Shown: positions 31,807 through 40,156, counted from the stretch's first letter. The stretch: DNA of 40,741 nt from Candidatus Micrarchaeota archaeon CG1_02_55_22 (GCA_001871595.1 MNVH01000038.1:1-40741), one strand, 5' to 3'. A program made the numbers and translations. Notes: generated from the letters alone by a model not told the origin.

Positions 31807-32433
31807 TCAGCCCCTCAAGGATTCAAGCGCCTTGCGCCCGTCGCCGGCGTTGAAGAAAAAGCTTCCCGTGACAAGAGTCGACGCGCCGGCACCGCGACAC
31901 AATTTCGCGGTTTCGGGGTTGATTCCACCGTCCGCCTCGACTTCCTTGTTCGTTTTCGCGAGCACGCGAATCTTGTCTAGCGCTGACGCGTTGAATGACT
32001 GGCCAGCTCGGCCAACGGGCACGGCCATGACAACAAAAAAGCTTGCTTCATCAAGCAACTCGCTCGGAACGTCTTCTAGGTTGGTTTCAAGCTTTATCGC
32101 AAGGCCGGCTTCGCAGCCTCGCTTTTTTGCCTCGCGCAACGCTTCCAAGGGCGCGCTTGACTCGGCGTGTACGATGATACGCTTGACACCCGCGTCAGCG
32201 TAATCGCTTACGAATTCCATGGGCCGCGCCACCATTAAGTGCGCTTCAACCGGAATATCCGCCGAACTCGCGACAAGACTAGCTTTCTTTGCGTCAAAAA
32301 CCTTTGTCGGAATAAACTCTCCATCGCCGACATCTAATTGCAACAATTCGGCGCCCGCGTCCTGCGCTTTGCGCGCTTCTCCGATGAGGTCGTCCTGGTT
32401 GGCAGCAAGCATTGACGGTGCGATTCGAATCAT
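31807..32433 (-). CDS. Ribulose-phosphate 3-epimerase-like protein
   Basis: A 208-residue TIM barrel of the ribulose-phosphate binding family. It starts MIRIAPSMLAANQ (family PSILSADF) and keeps VEAHLMVARP and VEADGGINPETAK, containing one metal His and the catalytic Asp. In the second metal motif, however, the usual HVDVMDG reads QLDVGDG, so a metal-binding His is Gln, and MTVNPGFGGQ reads MAVPVGRAGQ. It may be a divergent epimerase or act on another sugar phosphate. The ATG overlaps the pyrF stop (ATGA). In this operon it would feed pentose phosphate towards PRPP. Confidence 0.8.
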   Translation of the reverse strand: MIRIAPSMLAANQDDLIGEARKAQDAGAELLQLDVGDGEFIPTKVFDAKKASLVASSADIPVEAHLMVARPMEFVSDYADAGVKRIIVHAESSAPLEALREAKKRGCEAGLAIKLETNLEDVPSELLDEASFFVVMAVPVGRAGQSFNASALDKIRVLAKTNKEVEADGGINPETAKLCRGAGASTLVTGSFFFNAGDGRKALESLRG

Positions 32434-33194
32434 TCCTTTGCCACCCACGCGTCCTCGCGGTGCGCTCGTGCAGCCGCCGCGGGGTTGCTTGCCTTATAGA
32501 TTCCGCCGCCGACTATCACCACATCAGCGCCCGCAGCGATTGCGTCCTTGGGCGAGGCGTACTGTTGGCCCAAACTGCCTATAGCGGCGTTGAGTTGGAC
32601 GCCTGGCGCCATTATTGTAAAGTCCGGTCCGGCAAGACGGCGCAACTCCAGTAATTCTTCGGGTTTCGCACCGTTGCCGATGAAGCCCGCGGTAAATTCG
32701 GGGTGTCGTTTAGCCATCTCGACGGCCGCGGCAGTGTAATCGCCCGTCGCGAAAGTTCCCTTGCTGCTCATCTGCGCCAACAAAAGCAAACCGCGCAGTT
32801 TTCCATCGCTTGCAGTCTTGGCATCGGCTACTTGCTGTAGTCCTTCAATGATGCCGTCACCGGGAACGGCGTGGCAATTAACGTAATGGGCCCAATCAGC
32901 AATCTTGTAAACACCTTTCTCGTACTGTAATCTTACCGTGTTGCCGATGTCGGCGAACTTTCTGTCCTCGAAGAGCAGAAACGAGTGGTCGCGGGCCAAG
33001 TCAACCAACTCGCCCGTCAATTGCGGCGTGAAGTCCTCAACCACGTCGATGTGCGTCTTGAGCACGCAAATCTCGCCCGCCACCGCCTTCGTTAACGCGA
33101 CGAGCTTGTCAGAGGCAGTCACGTCGCACGAGAATGCCAGGCGCGACTCTTTCGAGGTTATTAGTTCGTGCAAGCGTTCGTTGAGCTTGTTCAA
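32430..33194 (-). CDS. pyrF: Orotidine 5'-phosphate decarboxylase, eukaryote-like type
   Basis: A 254-residue decarboxylase making UMP from OMP. The catalytic residues are Lys46 (VLKTHID), Asp77 and Lys79 and Asp82 in FEDRKFADIGN. That motif, with ADWAHYVNCHAVPGDGIIEGL, matches the URA3/UMP-synthase type rather than the shorter (about 210-230 residues) usual archaeal enzyme. It starts 4 bp inside pyrE, so the order OPRT then decarboxylase is that of the fused eukaryotic UMP synthase. The rpe-like gene overlaps its stop. Confidence 0.95.
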   Translation of the reverse strand: MNKLNERLHELITSKESRLAFSCDVTASDKLVALTKAVAGEICVLKTHIDVVEDFTPQLTGELVDLARDHSFLLFEDRKFADIGNTVRLQYEKGVYKIADWAHYVNCHAVPGDGIIEGLQQVADAKTASDGKLRGLLLLAQMSSKGTFATGDYTAAAVEMAKRHPEFTAGFIGNGAKPEELLELRRLAGPDFTIMAPGVQLNAAIGSLGQQYASPKDAIAAGADVVIVGGGIYKASNPAAAARAHREDAWVAKE

Positions 33195-33916
33195 CCCAGT
33201 TTCACCGCACCGTATTTTTCAAAGTACGTTCTCCACGCCGAGCCGACTTCTGGCGAGAACGAGTCTTTCCTTAACGAATATATTTCGCTTGCGGTCAGGA
33301 TGCTTGAAGTCTTGATTCCGAGTTTCTCGTTGATTTCTTCAACCGCGCTCTTGGCTCCGACTTCTTCAGCAGTGCCGAGGCGTTCCTGCCTGTCGACAAC
33401 AAGCACCATTCCTGCCAGCTTGAGGCCGGGCAATAGTTTAAGTCGTTCCAAGGATTCGTACTTGGCCTTGCCGGTGGTGATGACGTCGTCAATCAGTAAG
33501 ACGCGCTGTCCTTCAGTCCAGCCGTCGGCTCCGACAAGCCACTGGCCTGCCGACGCAGCGCCTGTCGCGTCGCCGTAATCCTTCGCTTCCTTGCGGTCGT
33601 AGAGAACCTTTTTGTTGAGTCCGTATTCCTCGAAAAGGCCCTCGCAGGCAAGCACGGCGAGGGGAATGCCCTTGTATGCAGGGCCGAACACGTAGTCGAA
33701 TTCTTCGAGCGTTCCGTTGTCAAGCCCTTTCTTTATCGTTTCAGCAAACGCTTTCTTGAGTACGCTCTGGCTTTCGCCATCGCTCAAAGCGCCAGTGCTG
33801 ACAAAGTACGGGCTGGCCCTGCCGCTCTTTAGTCTGAAGAAATCTGTTGGTGATGGAGCGAGCTTGAGCGCCTTTTTTACAGTCAGCAAGTCGAGTACGC
33901 GCGTCTTGATATCCAA
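33191..33916 (-). CDS. pyrE: Orotate phosphoribosyltransferase
   Basis: A 241-residue phosphoribosyltransferase that joins orotate and PRPP to OMP. FGPAYKGIPLA, the catalytic-loop segment YDRKEAKDYGDA and the PRPP loop VLLIDDVITTGKA (139-151) are all present. It has a short insert before the PRPP loop and about 25 extra C-terminal residues. The TTG start at 33916 is supported by GGTGGT 5 nt upstream. It follows prs, which makes its PRPP substrate, by 14 nt and overlaps pyrF by 4 bp. Confidence 0.95.
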   Translation of the reverse strand: MDIKTRVLDLLTVKKALKLAPSPTDFFRLKSGRASPYFVSTGALSDGESQSVLKKAFAETIKKGLDNGTLEEFDYVFGPAYKGIPLAVLACEGLFEEYGLNKKVLYDRKEAKDYGDATGAASAGQWLVGADGWTEGQRVLLIDDVITTGKAKYESLERLKLLPGLKLAGMVLVVDRQERLGTAEEVGAKSAVEEINEKLGIKTSSILTASEIYSLRKDSFSPEVGSAWRTYFEKYGAVKLG

Positions 33917-33930
33917 TTAAACCACCATTC

Positions 33931-34872
33931 TCATTTCTGGAGGACCTCGCTAATGCTTTGTCCGTCGTAAATCGTCTTTATCGCCTGCGCGAGCACGGGC
34001 GCTAGGGAGAGCTGCTTGATTTTCGGCGAGCTCCCGTTGCGCAGCGGGATCGAGTCGCTCACCGCGAGCTCTTCTATCTCGCTCTCGGCAATCTTTTTCA
34101 ACGCGTCGCCGGAGAGCACGGCGTGAGTGCATGCTGCATAGACCGCCTTGGCACCTTTTGCCTTGAGTAGCTTTGCGGCATTACACAGGCTCCCTCCCGT
34201 ATCTACGATGTCATCCACCATGATGCACGTCTTACCGGAAACATCACCGACAACGTTTACAACCTCGCTTTCGTTCGGCCGCGGGCGTTGTTTGTCGATT
34301 ATTGCTATTGGTGCGTCGAGCCGGCTGGCGAAGCGTCTCGCGCGCTTGACTCCGCCCACGTCGGGCGACACTACGACGATGTTATTGAGCTTCTTTTCCT
34401 TGAAGTAGTCCGAGAAGATTGGCAGCGCGGAGAGGTTGTCTACCGGGATGTCGAAGAATCCGACTATCGACTCGCTGTGCAAGTCCGCGGCAATGAAGTA
34501 GTCCGCGCCGGCTTTCTGTATAAGGTTGGCAATGGTCTTGGCCGATATCGGGCTGCGGCCCACCAGGCGGTCTTGACGGCAGTAGGCGTAGTATGGCGCG
34601 ACTACATAGACGGCCTTGGCGCTGCCGCGACGGAAAGCGTCCACGAGCAACAACAGTTCAATAATGTCTTCGTTGGGCTTTGTCCCGGTTGGCTGTATAA
34701 GAAATACGTCCTGTCCACGCACGCTCTCATCGAGCAGGATGCTGCACTCGCCGTCCGAGAACTTGCCGGCGGAAATCTTACCCAGCGGCATCTTGAGCTC
34801 GTCCGCAATCTTCTGCGCGAGCGGCTTGTTTGCGTTGCCAGAAAAAACTTTTAGCGTTGACCGTGGTTCCAT
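33931..34872 (-). CDS. prs: Ribose-phosphate pyrophosphokinase
   Basis: A 313-residue class I PRPP synthetase that transfers diphosphate from ATP to ribose 5-phosphate. Family landmarks are FSGNANKPLAQKIA, YAYCRQDR, DLHSESIVGFF, VSPDVGGVKRARRFA and the PRPP loop CIMVDDIVDTGGS. Length is that of bacterial-type enzymes. It is the first gene of the nucleotide operon and supplies PRPP to pyrE. GGGAGG sits 8-9 nt before the ATG, and ATTTTAAAAG at 34912-34921 (minus) is its TATA box. Confidence 0.96.
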   Translation of the reverse strand: MEPRSTLKVFSGNANKPLAQKIADELKMPLGKISAGKFSDGECSILLDESVRGQDVFLIQPTGTKPNEDIIELLLLVDAFRRGSAKAVYVVAPYYAYCRQDRLVGRSPISAKTIANLIQKAGADYFIAADLHSESIVGFFDIPVDNLSALPIFSDYFKEKKLNNIVVVSPDVGGVKRARRFASRLDAPIAIIDKQRPRPNESEVVNVVGDVSGKTCIMVDDIVDTGGSLCNAAKLLKAKGAKAVYAACTHAVLSGDALKKIAESEIEELAVSDSIPLRNGSSPKIKQLSLAPVLAQAIKTIYDGQSISEVLQK

Positions 34873-34877
34873 TTGTC

Positions 34878-34945
34878 TAGCCTCCCTACATACTCGATTC
34901 AGGGAAAAAGGCTTTTAAAATGTACTACTGGCATCCGGGAGGCTA
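34878..34945 (-). promoter_or_regulatory. prs promoter inside a long-range inverted repeat
   Basis: TAGCCTCCC (34878-34886) and GGGAGGCTA (34937-34945) are perfect 9-bp inverted repeats, 50 nt apart. On the minus strand the first arm read includes the glmS stop codon and the second includes the prs Shine-Dalgarno site. The TATA box of prs lies between. An mRNA running in from glmS could hide the ribosome site, while one started at the prs promoter could not. This is inference. Confidence 0.45.
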
Positions 34946-37900
34946 CCGGACCGTCACGGCTTTGGCTAAGTTTCGAGGCTGATCCGGGTTGTTTCCGAGC
35001 GCCACCGCGGCCGAGTAGGCAACGAGCTGGAGCGGGATGCTTGCCAATACGGGGTACTGTTCTTCGGGCGCGTCCGGCAATCTAAGCAGCTCGTCGTAGA
35101 CTCCGCTCTCGCACGGCGAGACGCCCACGACAAAGGCGCCGCGCGCTTTCACTTCTTGGCAGTTCGATTCCACCTCGCGCTCCGTCGCCGGCCAGCAGTT
35201 CACACCGAAGACGGGCGTGCCCTTGCTGATGAGCGCAATCGGGCCGTGCTTTAACTCTCCGGCCGGCATGCCCTCGGCGTGGATGTACGAGATTTCCTTC
35301 AACTTGAGCGCGCCCTCGAGCGCCACCGGGACGCCAAGGCCGCGGCCGATGAAGTAAGCGTCGCGCTGGCCCTGGCTTGCGAGCTCGCGGCCCAGCGTCA
35401 TTGCCGCGTCCTTCGTCATTACAAGGACTTTTTCGACGTTCTCTGGCAGGGATGCCATCTTTTTGCGCGCTTCGGTTGCGTCGTTGGAGGCGGCGCCGGC
35501 GAGCAGCATCGACAACGCGGCTTGGCAGCTGAACGTTTTGGTCGCCGCAACGCCGATTTCGGGGCCGGCGTTGAAGTTGAAGGCTAAATCCGCGGTGCGG
35601 TCGATTGACGAGCCGACGGAGTTCGTCAGCGCCACGATTTTGAAGCCGCGGTCGCGGCATTTCTTGAGGCTTGCTATGACGTCGGCGGTCTCGCCGCTCT
35701 GCGAGAGCGCGACGACTAGCGTGCCTTCGGGTTCGCGTTCTATTTCGTAGGCGTACTCGCTTGACAGCACGGCGCGCGTCTGCACGCCCGCGTTGCGCAA
35801 CGCGTTTGCGAGGATGAGGCCGGCGTGGAACGACGTGCCGCACGCCGTGATTGTTACCTGCCTGGCGTTTCGCACGAGCGCGCCGAATTTCTGGAGTTTG
35901 GCGTCCTCCTGCCGCAAGGCGTTGGCCACGGCAGTTTTCTGTTCCATTATTTCCTTGAGCATGTAGTGCTCGAAGCCGCCTTTCCCCGTCGCCGCCTCGT
36001 CGAAAGTTATCTTTACTCTAGCGGGCTCCACCGGCGACGCGTCGCTGATTCTTTTTACCTCGACGCCTTGCAGCCGGGCTATTGCCATCTCCCCGTCGTT
36101 CAGCACGATTGCCTCGGAGAATTTGCCCGCCAGCGGGGTGAGGTCGCTTGCCGCCATGACGCGTTCGGGCGAATAACCGATGACCAGCGGGCTCTCGTTC
36201 TTCAGGCATACTATGCCGTCAAACCCTTTTCCGATGCAGAGCAGCGCGTACGAGCCGTGCAGCTGTGGCATTGCCTTGCGGCACGCCTCCGGAAAGTCGC
36301 TGTCGCCGATTTCCTTGAGTTTTTCGGCGATGACGTGCGCGACGAGCTCGGAGTCCGTTTGGGAAACAATCTTGACGCCCTTTGCCTTGAGTCGCTCGCG
36401 CAATTCCTCGTGGTTCTCGATGATGCCGTTGTGGACTATTGCTATGGTGCCGCTTTCATCGGTGTGCGGGTGACTGTTCTCGCGCGTGACGCCGCCGTGG
36501 GTCGCCCAGCGCGAGTTGTGCGAGACCAGTCCGTTTGCTATGAAGTTTTCTGTTCCGTCGACCTGCAGGTCGTAAACGCATTCGGCGTCCGACGCTGTTT
36601 CTTCTGCGCTCAGCACCCTTTGGAAGAATACGTCGCTTTGAACGTACTTTTGCAGGAGCAGCTGGGTGTGCCCGTCAACATTTTCCATCACTTCCGTTAT
36701 CGAAGGGTTATCTATCATCGCTCGCGTATTGAAATTGCTCTTTCTCAAGGCCGCGGGCTTTAGTTGCATACGTAGGAACGGCAGCTTGTAGCAAGTGCAC
36801 GAGTGGTCGCTCATTTCCTTCAGAACCCGGTCAAGTTTCGACGCCTTAAGGTAATTGTTGCTTCCTATGAATTCGGCGAAGCGCTCCAGTCCGTCGCGGT
36901 TGTTTACCGAAAGCCGGTAAGTCTTGCCCCACTTGTTCGTGCTTTCCCCGTAAGACGAGATTATTCCGTCTCTTAGGAGGAGCAGCTGGATGACGCGCAG
37001 CGTTTCTTCGCTTGTCATGGCCATTGTTGCTTGTCTAGAGCTGGTGTTTACGCATCCCTCTGCGTCGAAGAGCCCGCGAATGAACGCGTTTATTTCATTG
37101 CGCGTAGTCTTGCCTACGAGTTGAGGGACGTGCTTAGCGCGGCGTCTGGCAGTCAATTCCGGGAAGTTCCGTCTAATCCATCCGCACACTTCCAGAGAAT
37201 TTATCTCCAGCATGGATGCTTTTGTTCCGGGCAGCCGCGTAACCCGTCCGCTGGTGTTGAACAGCTTTACGCTCAGCTGGTTGTAGTGCGCGAGCACGCC
37301 TATGTCGCAGTCCTTGAAGCGCATACCGCGCTCGTTCACGATACCGTCACCGAGCAGGTACCCGAGGAACTCCATTAGTTCGGGCGTGGTTTGTTTTGGC
37401 AGGGTGACGAATTTGCCGTGGATTGAGTCTATGGGCACGAAGAGGTTGCGGTCGAGTTCGAGTTCAAGCGCGATCTTCTCAAGGAAGTCCTCGCGCAGGT
37501 TTCGGTCTGTGCATGCGGTGTGCTCGATGACGCTCTGGGAAAGCCCGGTAATCGTTCCCAGCTTCGCGGCAGTCAGGCCGCGTTTTCGCATCCGTTCCTG
37601 AATTTGCCGCTTTGCTTCCGGTGTAATCCGATAGTATCTCTTGACGGGGTTGCATGCGAGCGCCTGCGGGCTGCCTTTTACTTTGTATTTGTTGGCGCAG
37701 AGAATTATATCGTTCTTTCTAAGTTTGCCTGCTTCGCGTTCGGTTATCTCGCCGTCGAATATGAACATGCGATGGTTAGGCGTGCATTTAAGTGAGAACG
37801 ATGGCGTTCGTATTTCGACTAGTCTTGCCGGGGCCGCGTGGACGCCGCAGGAGGAGTCCTTTTCCTTGAATTGCAGCGTTTCCGGCGACAGCGACAGTAC

Positions 37901-38194
37901 CTGTTCTTTTCCGATGTCCCGTATTTTCCTTATCTCGCCGTTGGCCAGCTGAACCATAGTGTCCGGGTGCAGGCAGTGCCCAAGCCCGGTTCTGCCGGTA
38001 AGTTTGTCGGCGCCCGTCTTGGCAACTACTTCCGAGATTTTGCCCACATCCTTGCGCACGGTGATGCCCTCGGGCGTGACAACCGCAACGCCGCACGAGT
38101 CGTAGCCGCGGTACTCCAGCTTGCGCAGGCCGGCGACAATCTGTTCGCCCGCGTTTCTTTCCTTGCTAAGAATGATTCCGATTATTCCACACAT
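34943..38194 (-). CDS. glmS: Glucosamine-6-phosphate synthase (GlmS) with intein
   Basis: Glutamine:fructose-6-phosphate aminotransferase, making glucosamine 6-phosphate for amino-sugar synthesis. The start is ATG 38194 because Cys after Met is the nucleophile of the glutaminase domain (MCGIIGI); the frame upstream (GTG 38203) is not used. Without the intein the protein is about 596 residues, normal length: glutaminase domain, then two SIS isomerase domains (ITACGTSFHAGLI, LSQSGETADV, and the C-terminal KAVTV). The intein is inserted between GLGH and SRWATHG, the conserved GHTRWATHG strand of the glutaminase. The usual Thr at the insertion point is Ser, the +1 nucleophile. Confidence 0.96.
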   Translation of the reverse strand: MCGIIGIILSKERNAGEQIVAGLRKLEYRGYDSCGVAVVTPEGITVRKDVGKISEVVAKTGADKLTGRTGLGHCLHPDTMVQLANGEIRKIRDIGKEQVLSLSPETLQFKEKDSSCGVHAAPARLVEIRTPSFSLKCTPNHRMFIFDGEITEREAGKLRKNDIILCANKYKVKGSPQALACNPVKRYYRITPEAKRQIQERMRKRGLTAAKLGTITGLSQSVIEHTACTDRNLREDFLEKIALELELDRNLFVPIDSIHGKFVTLPKQTTPELMEFLGYLLGDGIVNERGMRFKDCDIGVLAHYNQLSVKLFNTSGRVTRLPGTKASMLEINSLEVCGWIRRNFPELTARRRAKHVPQLVGKTTRNEINAFIRGLFDAEGCVNTSSRQATMAMTSEETLRVIQLLLLRDGIISSYGESTNKWGKTYRLSVNNRDGLERFAEFIGSNNYLKASKLDRVLKEMSDHSCTCYKLPFLRMQLKPAALRKSNFNTRAMIDNPSITEVMENVDGHTQLLLQKYVQSDVFFQRVLSAEETASDAECVYDLQVDGTENFIANGLVSHNSRWATHGGVTRENSHPHTDESGTIAIVHNGIIENHEELRERLKAKGVKIVSQTDSELVAHVIAEKLKEIGDSDFPEACRKAMPQLHGSYALLCIGKGFDGIVCLKNESPLVIGYSPERVMAASDLTPLAGKFSEAIVLNDGEMAIARLQGVEVKRISDASPVEPARVKITFDEAATGKGGFEHYMLKEIMEQKTAVANALRQEDAKLQKFGALVRNARQVTITACGTSFHAGLILANALRNAGVQTRAVLSSEYAYEIEREPEGTLVVALSQSGETADVIASLKKCRDRGFKIVALTNSVGSSIDRTADLAFNFNAGPEIGVAATKTFSCQAALSMLLAGAASNDATEARKKMASLPENVEKVLVMTKDAAMTLGRELASQGQRDAYFIGRGLGVPVALEGALKLKEISYIHAEGMPAGELKHGPIALISKGTPVFGVNCWPATEREVESNCQEVKARGAFVVGVSPCESGVYDELLRLPDAPEEQYPVLASIPLQLVAYSAAVALGNNPDQPRNLAKAVTVR
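36515..37975 (-). mobile_element. GlmS intein with HTH and LAGLIDADG endonuclease
   Basis: A 487-residue in-frame intein. Block A begins with Cys (CLHPDTMVQL), block B has TPNH (SLKCTPNHRMFIF), and the end reads VYDLQVDGTENFIANGLVSHN, then Ser +1: all splicing residues are present. Between them are a small helix-turn-helix region (KRGLTAAKLGTITGLSQSVIEH) and a two-motif homing endonuclease, FLGYLLGDGIV and FIRGLFDAEGCV, each with its metal-binding acidic residue. Both splicing and homing therefore look active. GlmS inteins are known in other archaea (GF-6P of Methanocaldococcus). Confidence 0.94.
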
Positions 38195-38232
38195 GAAAAA
38201 CACCGAAAACGTTTTGTGGCATCGAGCTTTTA

Positions 38233-38290
38233 TTAACCGCTGGCAAAATCGCCATAGTGCCGCAATAGGAAAAGGTTATCTAGCGGTTAA
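38233..38290. promoter_or_regulatory. Inverted repeat between glmS and the HTH regulator
   Basis: TTAACCGCT (38233-38241) and AGCGGTTAA (38282-38290) are perfect 9-bp inverted repeats with a 40-bp spacer. The first overlaps the minus-strand TATA-like GGTTAATAAAAG of glmS; the second lies just upstream of the TTTAAACA TATA-like sequence of the divergent gene (38301-38308). The placement suits an operator for both genes. Confidence 0.5.
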
Positions 38291-38330
38291 GGTGTACTAG
38301 TTTAAACAAATTCATAAACGCGTTAACACG

Positions 38331-39239
38331 GTGGTTATAGTGGATGGGAAACTCGTCGTTGATTCGAAAGCGTACAATTCTGCCGTGCTCGGCGAGGACG
38401 CGCTCGGAGTTCTCAGCGTCGACCGTTTGAAGATTTTGCGGCAGCTTGGCGATGAACCAAAGTACCCCGCACAAGTCGCACGCGAGCTCAAAATGCAGGT
38501 ACAAACCGCATACTACCATATTCGCATACTAAACGAGGCGGGTTTGATCAAGCTCGTTGCAACGGAAGAGCGCGGCGGCGCAACAGCGAAAAAGTTTTCT
38601 GCATCGTCAGACGCGCTCTCTTTTCTGATAAACGATTCCGCTGGAAGGCCTTTCGCCCTCGCCAAATCACCGAAACCCCCCACTTATCTAGAGCCTTTCT
38701 TCGACGGCGGCTTCCTCGACGCACGAATGGTGCTTGGCTCGCCCGACCCGCACGGCAAGTACCGCGCTCGAGGCACCGAGTTGTGCGCCGTTGAGCTTGC
38801 GGCATACCTGGGCCGTTTCGGCTCTTTTGAATATCCCTTGTATTTCCTCGACACCGAACTCCGCGACCACGCACGCAAAGGCAATATCATTGCAGTCGGC
38901 GGCGCGAAAGTCAATTCGTTCGTGGCAGAACTCAACCCCTCGCTTCCAATCGCGTTCACGGACAACTTCACGGTCAAAAGCAAAATCTCGGGCAAGACCT
39001 ACGAGGAGAACGTGGGCGTTGTAGAAGTTGTGAAGAACCCGCTCAACTCTTCAAAACGCATCCTCGTCGTCGCTGGAGTCAACCAAGCTTCGACAAGGCT
39101 TGCCGTTCTAGCCGTGCTAAAGGCGCGAAAGAAGCTAGAGGAAGGCAACCGGTTCGATTCGACTAAACAGGCGAACGTGGTTGCCGGTTTCGACGAGGAC
39201 GGCGACGGAATCGTCGACGAAGTCGAGATTCTAGAATGA
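38331..39239 (+). CDS. HTH regulator fused to an S-layer-like domain
   Basis: A 302-residue protein. Residues 25-95 form an ArsR-type winged helix (LSVDRLKILRQLGDEPKYPAQVARELKMQVQTAYYHIRILNEAGLI). The rest contains IIAVGGAKVNSFVAELNPSLPIAF and RILVVAGVNQASTRLAVLAVL, segments seen in the C-terminal domain of archaeal S-layer proteins. The end has FDEDGDGIVDEVE, an EF-hand-like Ca-binding loop. There is no signal peptide or membrane helix, so it should be a cytoplasmic DNA-binding sensor. GTG 38331 gives a leaderless start; GTG 38340 is possible. It is divergent from glmS with a shared inverted repeat. Confidence 0.75.
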   Translation: MVIVDGKLVVDSKAYNSAVLGEDALGVLSVDRLKILRQLGDEPKYPAQVARELKMQVQTAYYHIRILNEAGLIKLVATEERGGATAKKFSASSDALSFLINDSAGRPFALAKSPKPPTYLEPFFDGGFLDARMVLGSPDPHGKYRARGTELCAVELAAYLGRFGSFEYPLYFLDTELRDHARKGNIIAVGGAKVNSFVAELNPSLPIAFTDNFTVKSKISGKTYEENVGVVEVVKNPLNSSKRILVVAGVNQASTRLAVLAVLKARKKLEEGNRFDSTKQANVVAGFDEDGDGIVDEVEILE

Positions 39240-39245
39240 AAAGGT

Positions 39246-39950
39246 TCAAGTCGTTAGCGTGAAGTACAGCCGCTTGTTCTTCGCGCCCTTGTTCTCCAGC
39301 TTCTCTATCGTGATTTGGCCGCACTCTTTAGTGTTGTGCACGTGCGTTCCACCGTCCGCTTGGTAATCGACGTCTCCGATGCGCACCGTGCGCAACACCA
39401 CGATGTCGGGCGGTAGCGCGCCTGCCAGTTTAATCATTCCCTCCGTAGCGAGCGCCTCCTCGCGCGGCATTTCGCCGATTGAGACCTCGAGGCCACGCGC
39501 CAGCGCCTCGTTCGCGTCTTTCACAGTCTTTTCGTAGGCCTTGCGGTCGAACGATTCCATCGTGAAGTCGATTCGCGTGCGCTCCACGCCCAGTTGGTTG
39601 CCTGAAATATAGCAGCCTTGCTTGTGCATCAACGCCGAGAGCACGTGCGTTGCAGTGTGCATGCGCATCAGCGCGTAACGTTTATCCCAATCTATTTCCA
39701 CGGTAACTTCTCTGCCTGCAGCGGGTTTCTCGCCCTCGATTAGGTGGATTGTTTCGTCGTCGCGTTTGATGCAGCCCGTAACCAGGTATTGCTTGTCGTC
39801 GGTCTTAAGCAGTCCCGTATCGCCGGGCTGGCCGCCGCCGGAGGCGTAAAAGATGGTTTTGTCGAGGATTACGCCGTCCGGCGTCTGGTTTGTCACGCGT
39901 GCAACGCATTCCTTGAGGTACGCATCAGATAAGTATAGTTTTTCAGTCAT
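39246..39950 (-). CDS. alaX: Alanyl-tRNA editing protein AlaX
   Basis: A 234-residue free-standing editing domain that hydrolyses Ser- (or Gly-) mischarged tRNA-Ala. It has the zinc motifs HTATH (His98, His102) and, near the C-terminus, a His/Cys pair in DGGTHVHNTKECG, and the N-terminal FYASGGGQPGDTG segment typical of the medium-size AlaX-M group, which includes the N-terminal beta domain. The ATG follows the stop of a 30-codon ORF with no gap (TGAATG), so translation is coupled. A tRNA-Ala lies in the same window but far away. Confidence 0.94.
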   Translation of the reverse strand: MTEKLYLSDAYLKECVARVTNQTPDGVILDKTIFYASGGGQPGDTGLLKTDDKQYLVTGCIKRDDETIHLIEGEKPAAGREVTVEIDWDKRYALMRMHTATHVLSALMHKQGCYISGNQLGVERTRIDFTMESFDRKAYEKTVKDANEALARGLEVSIGEMPREEALATEGMIKLAGALPPDIVVLRTVRIGDVDYQADGGTHVHNTKECGQITIEKLENKGAKNKRLYFTLTT

Positions 39951-40043
39951 TCAAACCACGGCCATGGAAGCTGCGGCGACAACGAATATTACCATTAGTA
40001 TCCAGAAGAGTTCGTCCGACGGCGGGTTATTGAGTTTGAACAT
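39951..40043 (-). CDS. Small single-helix membrane protein upstream of alaX
   Basis: A 30-residue ORF from ATG 40043: a polar start (MFKLNNPPSDE) followed by LFWILMVIFVVAAASMAVV, one membrane helix. The stop is directly next to the alaX ATG. GGTGGTG lies 9-10 nt upstream of the ATG, and ATTTAAGG at 40057-40066 (minus) is a TATA-like box, so the pair has its own promoter. Too short for usual gene callers. I do not recognise it; the resemblance to small Sec-type peptides is only in size. Confidence 0.55.
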   Translation of the reverse strand: MFKLNNPPSDELFWILMVIFVVAAASMAVV

Positions 40044-40156
40044 GTCTAGAGCACCACCTTAAATAGTATGAAAAAGTATGAACTAATCGTATTTAATGTT
40101 TTCGGGTGACACTAGAAAGTAGGTCGCCCGTGTTTAAATTAGTTGTTGGTGTCTGC

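Noticed and set aside
35082-35843. A 253-codon Arg-rich minus-strand frame inside glmS
   Set aside because: Out of frame with the intact SIS domains of GlmS; low-complexity composition.
38195-38203. GTG start three codons upstream in glmS
   Set aside because: The glutaminase needs Cys directly after the initiator Met, which only ATG 38194 provides.
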